Assembly: GCA_017303855.1 (NCBI GenBank)
Contig: JAFLBL010000012.1
Coordinates: 1 to 64,000 of the forward strand
DNA length: 64,000 bases
Reading direction: 5' to 3'
Source of the DNA: Chitinophagales bacterium
Lineage (GTDB): Bacteria; Bacteroidota; Bacteroidia; Chitinophagales; Chitinophagaceae
Shown here: in pieces, positions 27,001 through 33,688 of the stretch
Layout: each line of letters opens with the position of its first letter
Numbering within the stretch: the stretch's first letter is position 1
Notes under the pieces: generated by a model
Seen by the model: the letters and a program-made list of their open reading frames with translations, nothing else
What the model was told of the DNA's origin: nothing
The model's database searches: none
Made by a program: the position numbers and the translations under genes

Positions 27001-29349
27001 GGTGGAGCCGATGATGGAGGTGCCGCTTCTGGTACCAGCAGTCTGGTCAGTGGACTGGTTGCCAGTGATGGTATACCCGACGGCTATGCGGTCAATTCAG
27101 GTAGCCTGGCTGCACAGACAGGAATTGTACTGGGAACCAGCACGGCAGCTGCCGGGCAAAATGCAAATGTGAGTTTCTATTCCGGTGGTGGACATATACG
27201 GCTCTTTGGTAAAGTCACGAACAACACCAGCAACCCGGCCAGCGGACCAACAGGTATCCAGGCCTTCCATGGCCATACATTAAATGCCGGAACAAACGGA
27301 GATATCATATTTATCGGCAATGCAGATCTGACTTCCGGCTCTAACGCAATTGGTATGGACCTGGCTGCCTGGAGAAGTAATGCATATACCGCCAATGGTA
27401 CCCTGCGCACGGCGAATGGAAACATACGGATCATCGGACGAGCAGCTGGTGGTACTTCCGGCAACCTCGCTATAGCCGTGGATGGTACAACCGGAAACCG
27501 CAACATTTTTGCTGCAACAGGCAGCGGAACGATCACATTCGATGGACTGTCCACCGGGACCAGTAATATTGACTGCCGGCTCACCAGTACAGATCTCCTC
27601 GCCGCGAGTGGCAATATCCAGTTGATCAGTCAAACCAGCGGCGGATTAAGTATTACCAACTGGATCGGAGATGGCGTATATGCCGGACAAAAAGCAGCCA
27701 GCCTGGTCACCAGTTCTTCCAGTAACATAACACTCCGTGCCAATGCCATCAGCACTACCAATACCCTTTCTGTAAACAGCAGTGGTACACTCACGGCAGA
27801 GCCGTATGGTAACAGTTTCAGCGCCGGTTTAAGCTGGCCACTCAGCAATACAACACTGGCGGGTACTGTTTCCGGACTCACGCTCGGCAAATCAACCAAT
27901 ACAGCCAACATTACACTGACGTCTGCCACCACTATTGCAGGACCAGTAACGATGTATGGAAGTGGACTGACCATCAATGAAAATCTCGCTTCCTCCGCAA
28001 GCGGCAATATCAGTCTCTATGGTAACACGCTTACTGTTGCAGCTGGTAAAACCATCAGTTCTGCCGGTACGCTTATTGTAGAGCCCCAGACCAATGGTAC
28101 CACGATCGGTATAGCCGGAGGTGCGGGCACGCTTTCATTTCCGGCCACCTATTTCAGTTCGAATTTCAGCAATGGCTTTTCTGAAATCCGGATCGGCAAC
28201 AGCAATGCAGGAAATATCACCCACGGTGCCGCTTTAACCTTACAGGATCCGTTGCAACTGATCACCGGCGGCAATCTGATCCTGAATGAAAATATTATTT
28301 TAGGTAGTAATGATTTCGTCTTTAGTGGTGGAAGTATTTCACCTGCAACGGGCAAGTATATCCGCAGTAATGGTACCGGCAAACTGAAGATGACGATTGG
28401 CAACAGTGCGGCCAAAACATTCCCAATCGGAACTGCCTACTATAATCCGGTTACGATCACCAACAATACCGGTGTATCCGACCAGTTTTATGTTACTGTA
28501 TCCGACGGCGTTTATTATGATGGCGCGCCCACCGGTACCATGACGCTGGGAGCACCCCGTGTGGATCTTACCTGGAATATCGGCAATACCGGTGCCAGTA
28601 CCGGTGCAGGAACCGTCAATCTTGATTTTACCTGGGTGCCCGCGAATAATGTCACCGGTACCTTCGTCTCTCCCAAGCTGATGCACTATAATGGCAGCAG
28701 CTGGGATATACAGGCCGGCACACCCACGTTTAATATTCCCGCCGGCACCCTCAGTTATACCGGTTACAGTGGCAGTTTCTCCCCCTTCGCCATTGGGGAA
28801 TCCGGTTTTATACTCCCGGTAAACTGGTTATCCTTTACCGGTACACCACAAGGCAAAGCGGTATTGCTCAACTGGGCCACAGCTTCCGAAAACAACAATG
28901 ACCATTATGAAATCGAACGCAGTGCTAACGGCGTGCAATACACGACAATCGGTGAAGTAGCCGCTGCTGCGAATCCAGCCATCCGCAACGAATATCAGTT
29001 TACCGATATCAATCCCCTCAGCGGACTCGCCTATTACCGCTTAAAACAAGTGGACAAAGACGGCCGTATCCGTTACAGTACCGTGATCGCCGTCAACTAT
29101 ACCGGCAATGGCGGGTTTGAATTACGGATAATGCCCGGCAGTGGTTTAGTCGGATTAATCGTACCGTCCGGCATCACCGGCCAGGCCGAACTGATGATCT
29201 ATGATGCCCTTGGACGTCAGTTGCAGCGGCAGACAGTAGTAGCTGGTCAGCAGACCATACAGGTAAAATCCGGATCGGTCAATAATGTATACCTGATCAA
29301 AGTAAGTCAGGGCGGAAAAATCCTGTATTCCGGCCGGTTTATATTATAA
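24013..29349 (+). CDS. giant T9SS-exported beta-strand-repeat surface protein
   Basis: A 1778-residue protein with signal peptide (cleavage after THAQ near 32). Residues about 35-1590 are Gly/Ser/Thr/Asn-rich, low in charged residues and nearly cysteine-free, with irregular beta-helix-like repeats. Recurring words are LDLILWADTDN, LNVILWSDYDN and INIWSDSDSN, and stretches such as GDGIPDG occur twice. This looks like a filamentous-haemagglutinin or pectate-lyase-like stalk. A fibronectin-like segment (about 1597-1690, LLNWATASENNNDHYEIER) precedes a C-terminal T9SS type A sorting domain (about 1695-1778, YDALGRQLQRQ then NVYLIKVSQGG). It would be exported by the type IX system and displayed or released as an adhesin or matrix protein. 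A strong terminator follows. Confidence 0.9.
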   Translation: MYNLLKGRLVPAIRPAFYVASLLLSSLVTHAQSLTLSNGGQTGTSGTNWSTSGTNPITISVTGTANVNTSVIEGYLNAGTSVIVNNSAVGTTINSNISKTNGANASLTIKDIGNIKVAANISSSSNALDLILWADTDNSQGGAVEDFMYLIAGVTISTNGGKIIMAGGPDNGTNGGTSGDGIPDGFAWNGSNSTNYGANTVGGLTLGPLSGTGTVISLLSGGGEIIMRGATSNNSTYPGIGSQANLKIVSGTGKITMYGKSTSGHGIELTYGASPNVAISSSSTTTPAIDIKGTTTTGGYSGFWMSNNASGTILFESSAASGGGITIEGVSSGGPGVYFGISGTNIITQLLSQSGTIALKGDGGSNASLYLYGDCWVGNRKDATAVQGITPSVTASSANILLQADDQFNFSNTGGKNTNINSTGSLTVEAYTTSYSGTISWTGNTALGSSFSSITLGESAENYSITVNNNLNSTGAITAYASDFTLANGVGLASSGAGIITVNAKGSFNTNGTTRRTISSANGNINIYADSDASGNGTLDIDYTTFNAGTGTLTMRTESFNWSTGANTDKPYINGTGAFVFEPADAAFGGVSTSWFYFDQDANGISGLTIGKSSNTGNITHETTAITVAGYINIYGGQVILNANLTSSATGDIFIKSNSNLNAAASIAGNASIFKTAGTGTLTMQSQDRLNSGTITASGSGQLNVILWSDYDNNNNGGVAIGSITTNGGHLWLGGSNSNGGSYTWNGLTVGDGPSVGSVNNNHNAIDFYGPVSTSGGDVLVWGGDGYSGGVWGIGVYAGASINAGSGDITLIADYIQQNDLTLTCTGVLSLLPNAGSYASAVTWSGSLSAGNFNATGTYDALIINNFANLGGLTIGSYTTHLSGATPVIQGNSSDITISSAISIAGPISLHGAAITVSAALTCTAANAAVLVKASGSATISAGITTNAGAINIWSDSDSNGSGGILVNNNTTFDSRTSADRLATTHTTGGGTITLAGGADDGGAASGTSSLVSGLVASDGIPDGYAVNSGSLAAQTGIVLGTSTAAAGQNANVSFYSGGGHIRLFGKVTNNTSNPASGPTGIQAFHGHTLNAGTNGDIIFIGNADLTSGSNAIGMDLAAWRSNAYTANGTLRTANGNIRIIGRAAGGTSGNLAIAVDGTTGNRNIFAATGSGTITFDGLSTGTSNIDCRLTSTDLLAASGNIQLISQTSGGLSITNWIGDGVYAGQKAASLVTSSSSNITLRANAISTTNTLSVNSSGTLTAEPYGNSFSAGLSWPLSNTTLAGTVSGLTLGKSTNTANITLTSATTIAGPVTMYGSGLTINENLASSASGNISLYGNTLTVAAGKTISSAGTLIVEPQTNGTTIGIAGGAGTLSFPATYFSSNFSNGFSEIRIGNSNAGNITHGAALTLQDPLQLITGGNLILNENIILGSNDFVFSGGSISPATGKYIRSNGTGKLKMTIGNSAAKTFPIGTAYYNPVTITNNTGVSDQFYVTVSDGVYYDGAPTGTMTLGAPRVDLTWNIGNTGASTGAGTVNLDFTWVPANNVTGTFVSPKLMHYNGSSWDIQAGTPTFNIPAGTLSYTGYSGSFSPFAIGESGFILPVNWLSFTGTPQGKAVLLNWATASENNNDHYEIERSANGVQYTTIGEVAAAANPAIRNEYQFTDINPLSGLAYYRLKQVDKDGRIRYSTVIAVNYTGNGGFELRIMPGSGLVGLIVPSGITGQAELMIYDALGRQLQRQTVVAGQQTIQVKSGSVNNVYLIKVSQGGKILYSGRFIL

Positions 29350-29379
29350 GGCAGCAGTTAGTATACCATAAAAACAAGG

Positions 29380-29405
29380 GGCGGTCTGCAGAGACCGCCT
29401 TTTTT
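29380..29405 (+). terminator. intrinsic terminator
   Basis: GGCGGTCT and AGACCGCC pair across a GCAG loop, followed by six T residues, 30 bp after the giant surface-protein gene. Confidence 0.92.
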
Positions 29406-29529
29406 CATTATTTGCTCAGAAACCTGCAAATTTCTTGTGGATTTCTTGTGAATTCCTCCTATATTTGCTGCCCCGAAGCACAAAAGCGAGGCTAGGCTTC
29501 CACTTACTAAGCGGATGTGTTTCAGGAAT

Positions 29530-29602
29530 GGTGCGGTAGCTCAGTTGGTAGAGCAAAGGACTGAAAATCCTTGTGTCGGCGGTTCGATCCCGCCCCACAC
29601 CA
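29530..29602 (+). tRNA. tRNA-Phe (anticodon GAA)
   Basis: A full cloverleaf of 73 nt. The D-stem is GCTC/GAGC, the anticodon stem is AAGGA/TCCTT around CTGAAAA (anticodon GAA), the variable loop is GTGTC, the T-arm is GGCGG-TTCGATC-CCGCC, and the discriminator is A. The acceptor arms GGTGCGG and CCACACC pair except for one C-A mismatch at 5-68. The 3' CCA is not encoded (CGA follows). A terminator begins two bases downstream. It is the only tRNA in the window. Confidence 0.93.
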
Positions 29603-29604
29603 CG

Positions 29605-29640
29605 AAGGACTTAAACTCAAATAGTTTAGGTCCTTTTTTT
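29605..29640 (+). terminator. tRNA-Phe terminator abutting the GIY-YIG start codon
   Basis: A 13-bp stem (AAGGACTTAAACT with AGTTTAGGTCCTT, one G-U pair) has a CAAAT loop and ends in a T-run whose last base is next to the ATG at 29641. The same hairpin is copied exactly at 29975-30010. Confidence 0.85.
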
Positions 29641-29925
29641 ATGTGGTATACTTACGTTCTATACTCTAAAAGCTCTGGAAAATCCTATGTCGGATTCACC
29701 AACGACATTGAGCGTCGGCTTTTTGAACACAATGTCAGCGAAACAAAAGGATTTACGCTTCGATTCAGACCATGGGTGGTCGTTCACACAGAATCGTTTG
29801 ATAGTAAATCAGATGCATTGAAAAATGAAAAGTATTTAAAAACAGGAGCCGGAAGAGAGAAAGTCAAACAACATATTGCCGCCTATTTGAATGGTGCGGT
29901 ATCCGCCGCGGCGGAAAAGGACTGA
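29641..29925 (+). CDS. small GIY-YIG nuclease-family protein
   Basis: A 94-residue single-domain protein: YTYVLYSKSSGKSYVGFT supplies the GIY-YIG-type pair (YVLY and YVGF), N-D-I-E-R-R supplies the catalytic Arg, and later helix words are FDSKSDALKNEKYLKTGAG with the Glu. This is the UPF0213/YhbQ-sized family, common just downstream of tRNAs in Bacteroidota. I start it at 29641. A longer frame running back through the tRNA is an artefact. The stop and last ~10 residues lie inside the degenerate tRNA copy at 29893, so the C-terminus was formed by the duplication. No ribosome site fits between the terminator and ATG. Confidence 0.78.
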   Translation: MWYTYVLYSKSSGKSYVGFTNDIERRLFEHNVSETKGFTLRFRPWVVVHTESFDSKSDALKNEKYLKTGAGREKVKQHIAAYLNGAVSAAAEKD

Positions 29926-29972
29926 AAATCCAGTGCTGTAGCGGATCAGCGGTTCGATCCCGCCCCACACCA
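29893..29972 (+). pseudogene. degenerate tRNA-Phe copy
   Basis: An 80-nt sequence keeps the tRNA's first nine bases, the AAGGACTGAAAATCC anticodon-arm core and the last 24 bases (GCGGTTCGATCC onward). The D-arm is replaced by the palindrome TCCGCCGCGGCGGA (29902-29915). The variable region is replaced by a 16-nt hairpin (GCTG ... CAGC). The anticodon stem keeps only three pairs, so normal charging is unlikely. Confidence 0.75.
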
Positions 29973-30119
29973 CGAAGGACTTAAACTCAAATAGTTTAGG
30001 TCCTTTTTTTATGTGGTATACTTACGTTCTATACTCCAAAAGCTCTGGAAAATCCTATGTCGGATTCACCAACGACATTGAGCGTCGGCTTTTTGAACAC
30101 AATGTCAGCGAAAAAAAAG
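29949..30119 (+). repeat. 370-bp-offset direct repeat (tRNA end, terminator, GIY-YIG 5' part)
   Basis: About 170 bp are almost identical to 29579-29749: tRNA 3' half, terminator and the first ~34 codons of the GIY-YIG gene. The only clear changes are T to C at the 'ctctaaaag' word and one base near the end. The offset is exactly 370 bp. Confidence 0.9.
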
Positions 30120-30244
30120 GGCCTACAGAGAAAATGTTTCTACCCTTTCCGGTTAATGCTTCATTACCTCCTTATCAACCCATCGGATTTTCATCTTTTA
30201 TACCTAAAAAAGTGCGTTTTCACTCCAAAAACCATCAATTTTAG
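30011..30244 (+). pseudogene. truncated second GIY-YIG copy
   Basis: The first 34 residues equal those of the 29641 gene (through LFEHNVSE), then the sequence diverges within a poly-A run (AAACAAAAGG versus AAAAAAAAGG) and continues as unrelated residues to a stop at 30244. The downstream catalytic helix is missing. The 5' part, including the terminator before the ATG, is an exact duplicate. This is a broken copy, not a working nuclease. Confidence 0.8.
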
Positions 30245-31199
30245 TTCTATTCTTTGGTTTTTCAGCTATTTCTCATAACACCCGTTTTTCATACTTCTAC
30301 CCGATTTGATCGTCCCCCTCAAAGCTTCCAGCTTTGAGGGGGTATTATATCGCTTTCAGCGATTCAACGAAATGACTATGATCCGCTAAACGAGGCTTCC
30401 AGCCTCGTCTGTTTTGGCTGTTTTAGCGGGGTCAGCCAGCCGTTATGTTTTGAGGTTATAATTGTTCCGCCCCTTCAGCACTGTTTGTCCGGGGCTATTT
30501 GGTTGTGGCTTTTCTAGAATATTGTCGCTCCTTTGGAGCTGGAATTGCAGAAATGTCGAATATCCCGTTTTTGAAATAGAGGCGATTTTGAATGATTTCG
30601 GGGTGTTTTCAGTGAAAATTGAGCGATTTTTTGGTATTCATTCGGGTTTTTCGCTCGTTTTGTAATTTAACCCCTTCGGGGTTCCAGGTGACACAGGGGG
30701 CGTTTTCCCCGGGTTTCACCCACGGTTATTGATGGTTTAAGCCCGTCGGGCAATGAAGTCCCATGGAATCGTGAGCTCGCTACATAGCGGGCTGTTTTGT
30801 CATCCCGAGCAAAGCGAGGGATAAACGAAAAACAAGATTCCTCCACTGGCATTCCGACCGTAGGGAGGAATCTTGTATTCCCCGTCCGTCATCGCAAGCT
30901 AAGCCAGCGACCTTGTATTTTTCCGGGAAGGGAATGCCTTTGTATTTCATCACTGTAATCAATATTGTTCAACCCCGTTGGGGTTGGGGGAGATATTGAG
31001 GGCACCTTACCCCGGGTTTCACCCGGGGTTATTGATGGTTTAAGCCCGTCGGGCTATGCTGTCTACTAAAATCGGCTTTTTACTCCTTAGTGAAAAGACG
31101 ATTCGAGCATACTCCCGACTACTAACCTGCCTTTGCCGGCAGGCAGGCCTCTTAACTTCTCAACCTTCCTCCCCTTCCCTGAAAATGATGAAAAATACA
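30245..31199. other. long non-coding stretch packed with hairpin repeats
   Basis: About 950 bp with no convincing gene. It holds the three-hairpin unit at 30314-30408, a conserved AT-rich segment near 30530-30650, small GC hairpins (AACCCC-TTC-GGGGTT at 30669, GCCCGTCGGGC at 30741, AACCCC-GTT-GGGGTT at 30971, CCCCGGGT-TTC-ACCCGGGG at 31010-31028), a 'CATCCCGAGC' repeat near 30800 and a CTGCC/GGCAG repeat at 31126-31150. Most of these recur in the 49-50.5 kb gap. Confidence 0.75.
30314..30408. repeat. three-hairpin intergenic repeat, copy A
   Basis: Three consecutive palindromes share the apex GCT-TYC-AGC. Stem 1 is 13 bp (30314-30342), stem 2 is ATCGCT-TTC-AGCGAT (30349-30363) and stem 3 is ACGAGGCT-TCC-AGCCTCGT (30390-30408). 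Homology with copies at 49348 and 50091 extends to about 30460 (TTGGCTG ... GAGGTTATAAT). Confidence 0.88.
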
Positions 31200-32096
31200 T
31201 CAGCCCTTTTTCCATCCGCCGGGCCATTTTAATAATTTATCCAGGCTTTTGTAATTGTGCCATTCCAGTGTCCATACAGTGTTGGGCCCCACACTGGATT
31301 GCACTTCTTTTAATTTGAAGTAACGCCAGTTTTTGTAGTCTATAAACAGGTGTGCATAGGCGCTGCCCCCAATAAAATAACTGAAATAATTATTTACCGA
31401 TTTCCAGTCAAAAGCATCGGCACCGGGCAATACATCCGTAATATTTTGTACAGTACCGGGGGGCGTCAGCGCTCCAAGCGTATTATCCTGCTCCGATCCA
31501 ACTACACATTTGCCCTGGCTGAAAAAGAAAAATATGTCTTTAGTAACATAACCGCCGCCGCCTGCTTTGGGAACATTAATTCTGTCAAGCTGTGTATGAC
31601 CTTCTATTTGATTGCCATTTGCAACATTTTTAATAATAGTGCCCACATTCATTCCGCCCACCATACCATAACCCAACCAGGGTTGCGTGGTAAAACTGCG
31701 TTTCCCGTTTACACTGCTTATCTGCCTTACCCGTATACTATCTTTATTGATGAAATCAGTAAGCCATGATCCGCTGCTGGCGCTGGTTACAGAAGCCGGC
31801 AGACCGGCAGGCGCGATTAAACTATCCAGGGAATAAGGACCCTGCACAATTTCCATCGAATCCGTGAGCACATCTATTACTCTTGCTTTAAAATATTTCT
31901 TGTTACTGTTGTTATTGCCAGCCAGATCCATAAAGTAATAGCGGGTGACATAAGCAGGTGTCAGCTCAACATCCGTTAACGTGGCATACGACGCGTACGC
32001 ACCCGTTGCAGCCACGGGTGCTGATGGGGTTTTATCTTTTTCGCAACTGATAAAAAGGCTGATTAAAATGGCGGCGCCAATAAGCGTTCCTTTCAT
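31200..32096 (-). CDS. lipoprotein of unknown function
   Basis: A 298-residue lipoprotein with lipobox FISC (C18) followed by EKDK. The mature part has beta-rich segments, a glycine-rich turn (PKAGGGGYVTKDIFFFFSQGK) and a C-terminal WRYFKLKEVQSSVGPNTVW, with no catalytic motif. HmuY-like or other ligand-binding folds are possible but not shown. It stands alone on the minus strand, between the repeat region and the Crp operon, and shares its promoter region with the latter. Confidence 0.75.
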   Translation of the reverse strand: MKGTLIGAAILISLFISCEKDKTPSAPVAATGAYASYATLTDVELTPAYVTRYYFMDLAGNNNSNKKYFKARVIDVLTDSMEIVQGPYSLDSLIAPAGLPASVTSASSGSWLTDFINKDSIRVRQISSVNGKRSFTTQPWLGYGMVGGMNVGTIIKNVANGNQIEGHTQLDRINVPKAGGGGYVTKDIFFFFSQGKCVVGSEQDNTLGALTPPGTVQNITDVLPGADAFDWKSVNNYFSYFIGGSAYAHLFIDYKNWRYFKLKEVQSSVGPNTVWTLEWHNYKSLDKLLKWPGGWKKG

Positions 32097-32400
32097 AGTA
32101 GTGTTTATTACCGTTTTTTATTTAAGAAGCACTGCCAAAACTAATATGGCCGTTTTTCCGTTGCTACCCCTGATCGGCAAACGACTACTATAATCTGCAA
32201 ACTACCCGGTTACCGACCTGGTATTCGCTTGCGAAAACAAGTTCATTCCCTCGTTAACTGTATCGGGTCAGGGAATGCAATAATTATATTTATCTTTGAT
32301 TCTAAATCGTTTACACCCAAAATCGGAAGCCGGGCCGGCTGGTGTTCTCCTGCCTGAGCGGTGGAGTAAGTGTTTGGTCGACAGAAACAATAACAAAACA
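32097..32400. promoter_or_regulatory. divergent promoter region with inverted repeat and -7 box
   Basis: Holds an 8-bp inverted repeat CATTCCCT (32244-32251) and AGGGAATG (32270-32277), centres 26 bp apart, and a perfect -7 word TATCTTTG at 32291-32298 on the plus strand, about 100 bp before the Crp-like ATG. A -33 TTG at the right spacing is lacking. The repeat could be an operator for the Crp-like protein itself. Confidence 0.4.
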
Positions 32401-32979
32401 ATGAAAAACATTCTATTTGATTTTATATCAAAATACGTTTCCCTGACAGAAGACGAAAAGAATGCCTTGCTATCATTGGATCTGTTTCACTCGGTAAAGA
32501 AGGGGACTCTTTTACTTAAAGAAGGACAAAACACGAAAGAAAGCTACTTTGTTTTAAAAGGCTGTATCCGGACTTATTACCTGATAGACGGTGAAGAAAA
32601 AACAACGGCTTTTTATACAGAAATGGATGTTTTAACACCACAATGTGTGATCAATAAAGCACCTTCAGAATATTTCATCAGTTGTGTGGAAGACAGTATT
32701 CTTTCCATTTCAAATGCCGATATGGAAATAGAAATAAACAGTAAGTTTCCAAAGTTTGATATAATGTGCAGAAAATTGTCGGAGCAATTATTAGCTAAAC
32801 AGCAATTAGACTTTGACGAGTTCAAAACCTCTTCCCCTGAACAACGATACCTGAACTTGCTTCAAAAAAGGCCAGACCTTGTTCAGCGGGTTCCGCAACA
32901 CCAGTTAGCAAGTTTTCTGGGTATCAAACCCCAGTCTTTAAGCAGGCTGAGAGCACGGATTAGTGAAAAAAAGAACTGA
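32401..32979 (+). CDS. Crp/Fnr-family transcriptional regulator
   Basis: A 192-residue protein with a cyclic-nucleotide-binding-like beta-roll (about 10-120: VKKGTLLLKEGQNTKESYFVLKGCIRTYY) and a C-terminal winged HTH (VPQHQLASFLGIKPQSLSRLRARI). The ATG at 32401 is used; the longer frame to 32296 adds a non-family tail. The roll lacks the usual cAMP-contact R-S-A word, as in most Bacteroidota members, so the effector is unknown. It leads a run of same-strand genes to 36529 and probably controls the first of them. Confidence 0.88.
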   Translation: MKNILFDFISKYVSLTEDEKNALLSLDLFHSVKKGTLLLKEGQNTKESYFVLKGCIRTYYLIDGEEKTTAFYTEMDVLTPQCVINKAPSEYFISCVEDSILSISNADMEIEINSKFPKFDIMCRKLSEQLLAKQQLDFDEFKTSSPEQRYLNLLQKRPDLVQRVPQHQLASFLGIKPQSLSRLRARISEKKN

Positions 32980-33025
32980 CTCCCGTTTCTTAACTTAAGT
33001 GAACGGGGTATCATATCCCCAAATC

Positions 33026-33033
33026 TACTTTTG
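33026..33033 (+). promoter_or_regulatory. -7 promoter word for the 33059 gene
   Basis: TACTTTTG matches TANNTTTG exactly and sits 25 bp before the ATG. A GGGG ... CCCC pair (33005-33020) lies directly upstream and could be an operator. No -33 TTG was found at the expected distance. Confidence 0.38.
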
Positions 33034-33058
33034 CGGTATCATTTAACAATAAAAAGAT

Positions 33059-33679
33059 ATGCAAAAGAGAATTCTATGGATTGGACTTGCCTTATTGTGG
33101 GCAGGTAATGTACAGGTGACTGCACAAAACACCAAACAGGACAGTACCCGTAAAAAATGGTTTGTCGGGAGTACCTTCCTGCTGTTTGGAAATTTTGATA
33201 AAGTAAACAGCCCTGAGTTTATACAATTGAATGCCGGATACAGGATAACTCCAAAAGATGCTGTATCCTTTGAATTTAAAAGATCTGTTTATGCCTGGCC
33301 TTTAGGAATTCCCTGGGGAAAACACTTTGATGCGCCAGGTGAAAATTATCCCGGCCATACACGCATTATTGCACCTACAGTAGCCTACCAGCATTTTTGG
33401 TGGAAAGGTGTTTATACATCCGTTCATGCATTGAATGCCTTTGAAAAATATAAGGATGCGGACAATAAAAAGATTGGAAATGGCTACACCTTATACCTGA
33501 CCTACCGCCTGGGTTACCAGCTGCAATTCTTCAAAAACCGTTTCTTTTTTGAACCCTCTATTGGTTTCACGCATTGGCCGGTCAGGACGAATGTACCAAC
33601 ATCTTTTAAAGCAGTAGAAAACAAATGGCCGAAGTACTTTGGCTATGAACCCGGTCTTCATTTTGGGTTTAACTTTTAA
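33059..33679 (+). CDS. outer-membrane barrel-like secreted protein
   Basis: A 206-residue protein with a signal peptide ending VTAQ (about 23). The mature part alternates amphipathic, aromatic-rich strands (FIQLNAGYRITPKDAVSFEFK, IAPTVAYQHFWWKGVYTSVH, YTLYLTYRLGYQLQFFKNRFFFEPSIGFTH in outline) and ends GLHFGFNF, typical of a small outer-membrane barrel. It is 80 bp after the Crp-like regulator and 9 bp before the next gene. Function is unknown. Confidence 0.78.
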   Translation: MQKRILWIGLALLWAGNVQVTAQNTKQDSTRKKWFVGSTFLLFGNFDKVNSPEFIQLNAGYRITPKDAVSFEFKRSVYAWPLGIPWGKHFDAPGENYPGHTRIIAPTVAYQHFWWKGVYTSVHALNAFEKYKDADNKKIGNGYTLYLTYRLGYQLQFFKNRFFFEPSIGFTHWPVRTNVPTSFKAVENKWPKYFGYEPGLHFGFNF

Positions 33680-33688
33680 TACTAATGT

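Noticed and set aside
26586..28686. Several 100-145-residue antisense ORFs over the giant T9SS gene
   Set aside because: Codon-bias shadows of the Gly/Ser/Thr-rich frame; no leader or domain.
29515..29640. Longer ORF reading from 29515 through the tRNA into the GIY-YIG gene
   Set aside because: Translation of the tRNA gives the familiar spurious peptide of tRNA origin; the nuclease domain begins at 29641.
30462..30665. 67-residue ORF in the repeat region, with a similar one at 49720
   Set aside because: Lies within a repeat; base changes between copies are not concentrated at silent positions, and no start context is seen.
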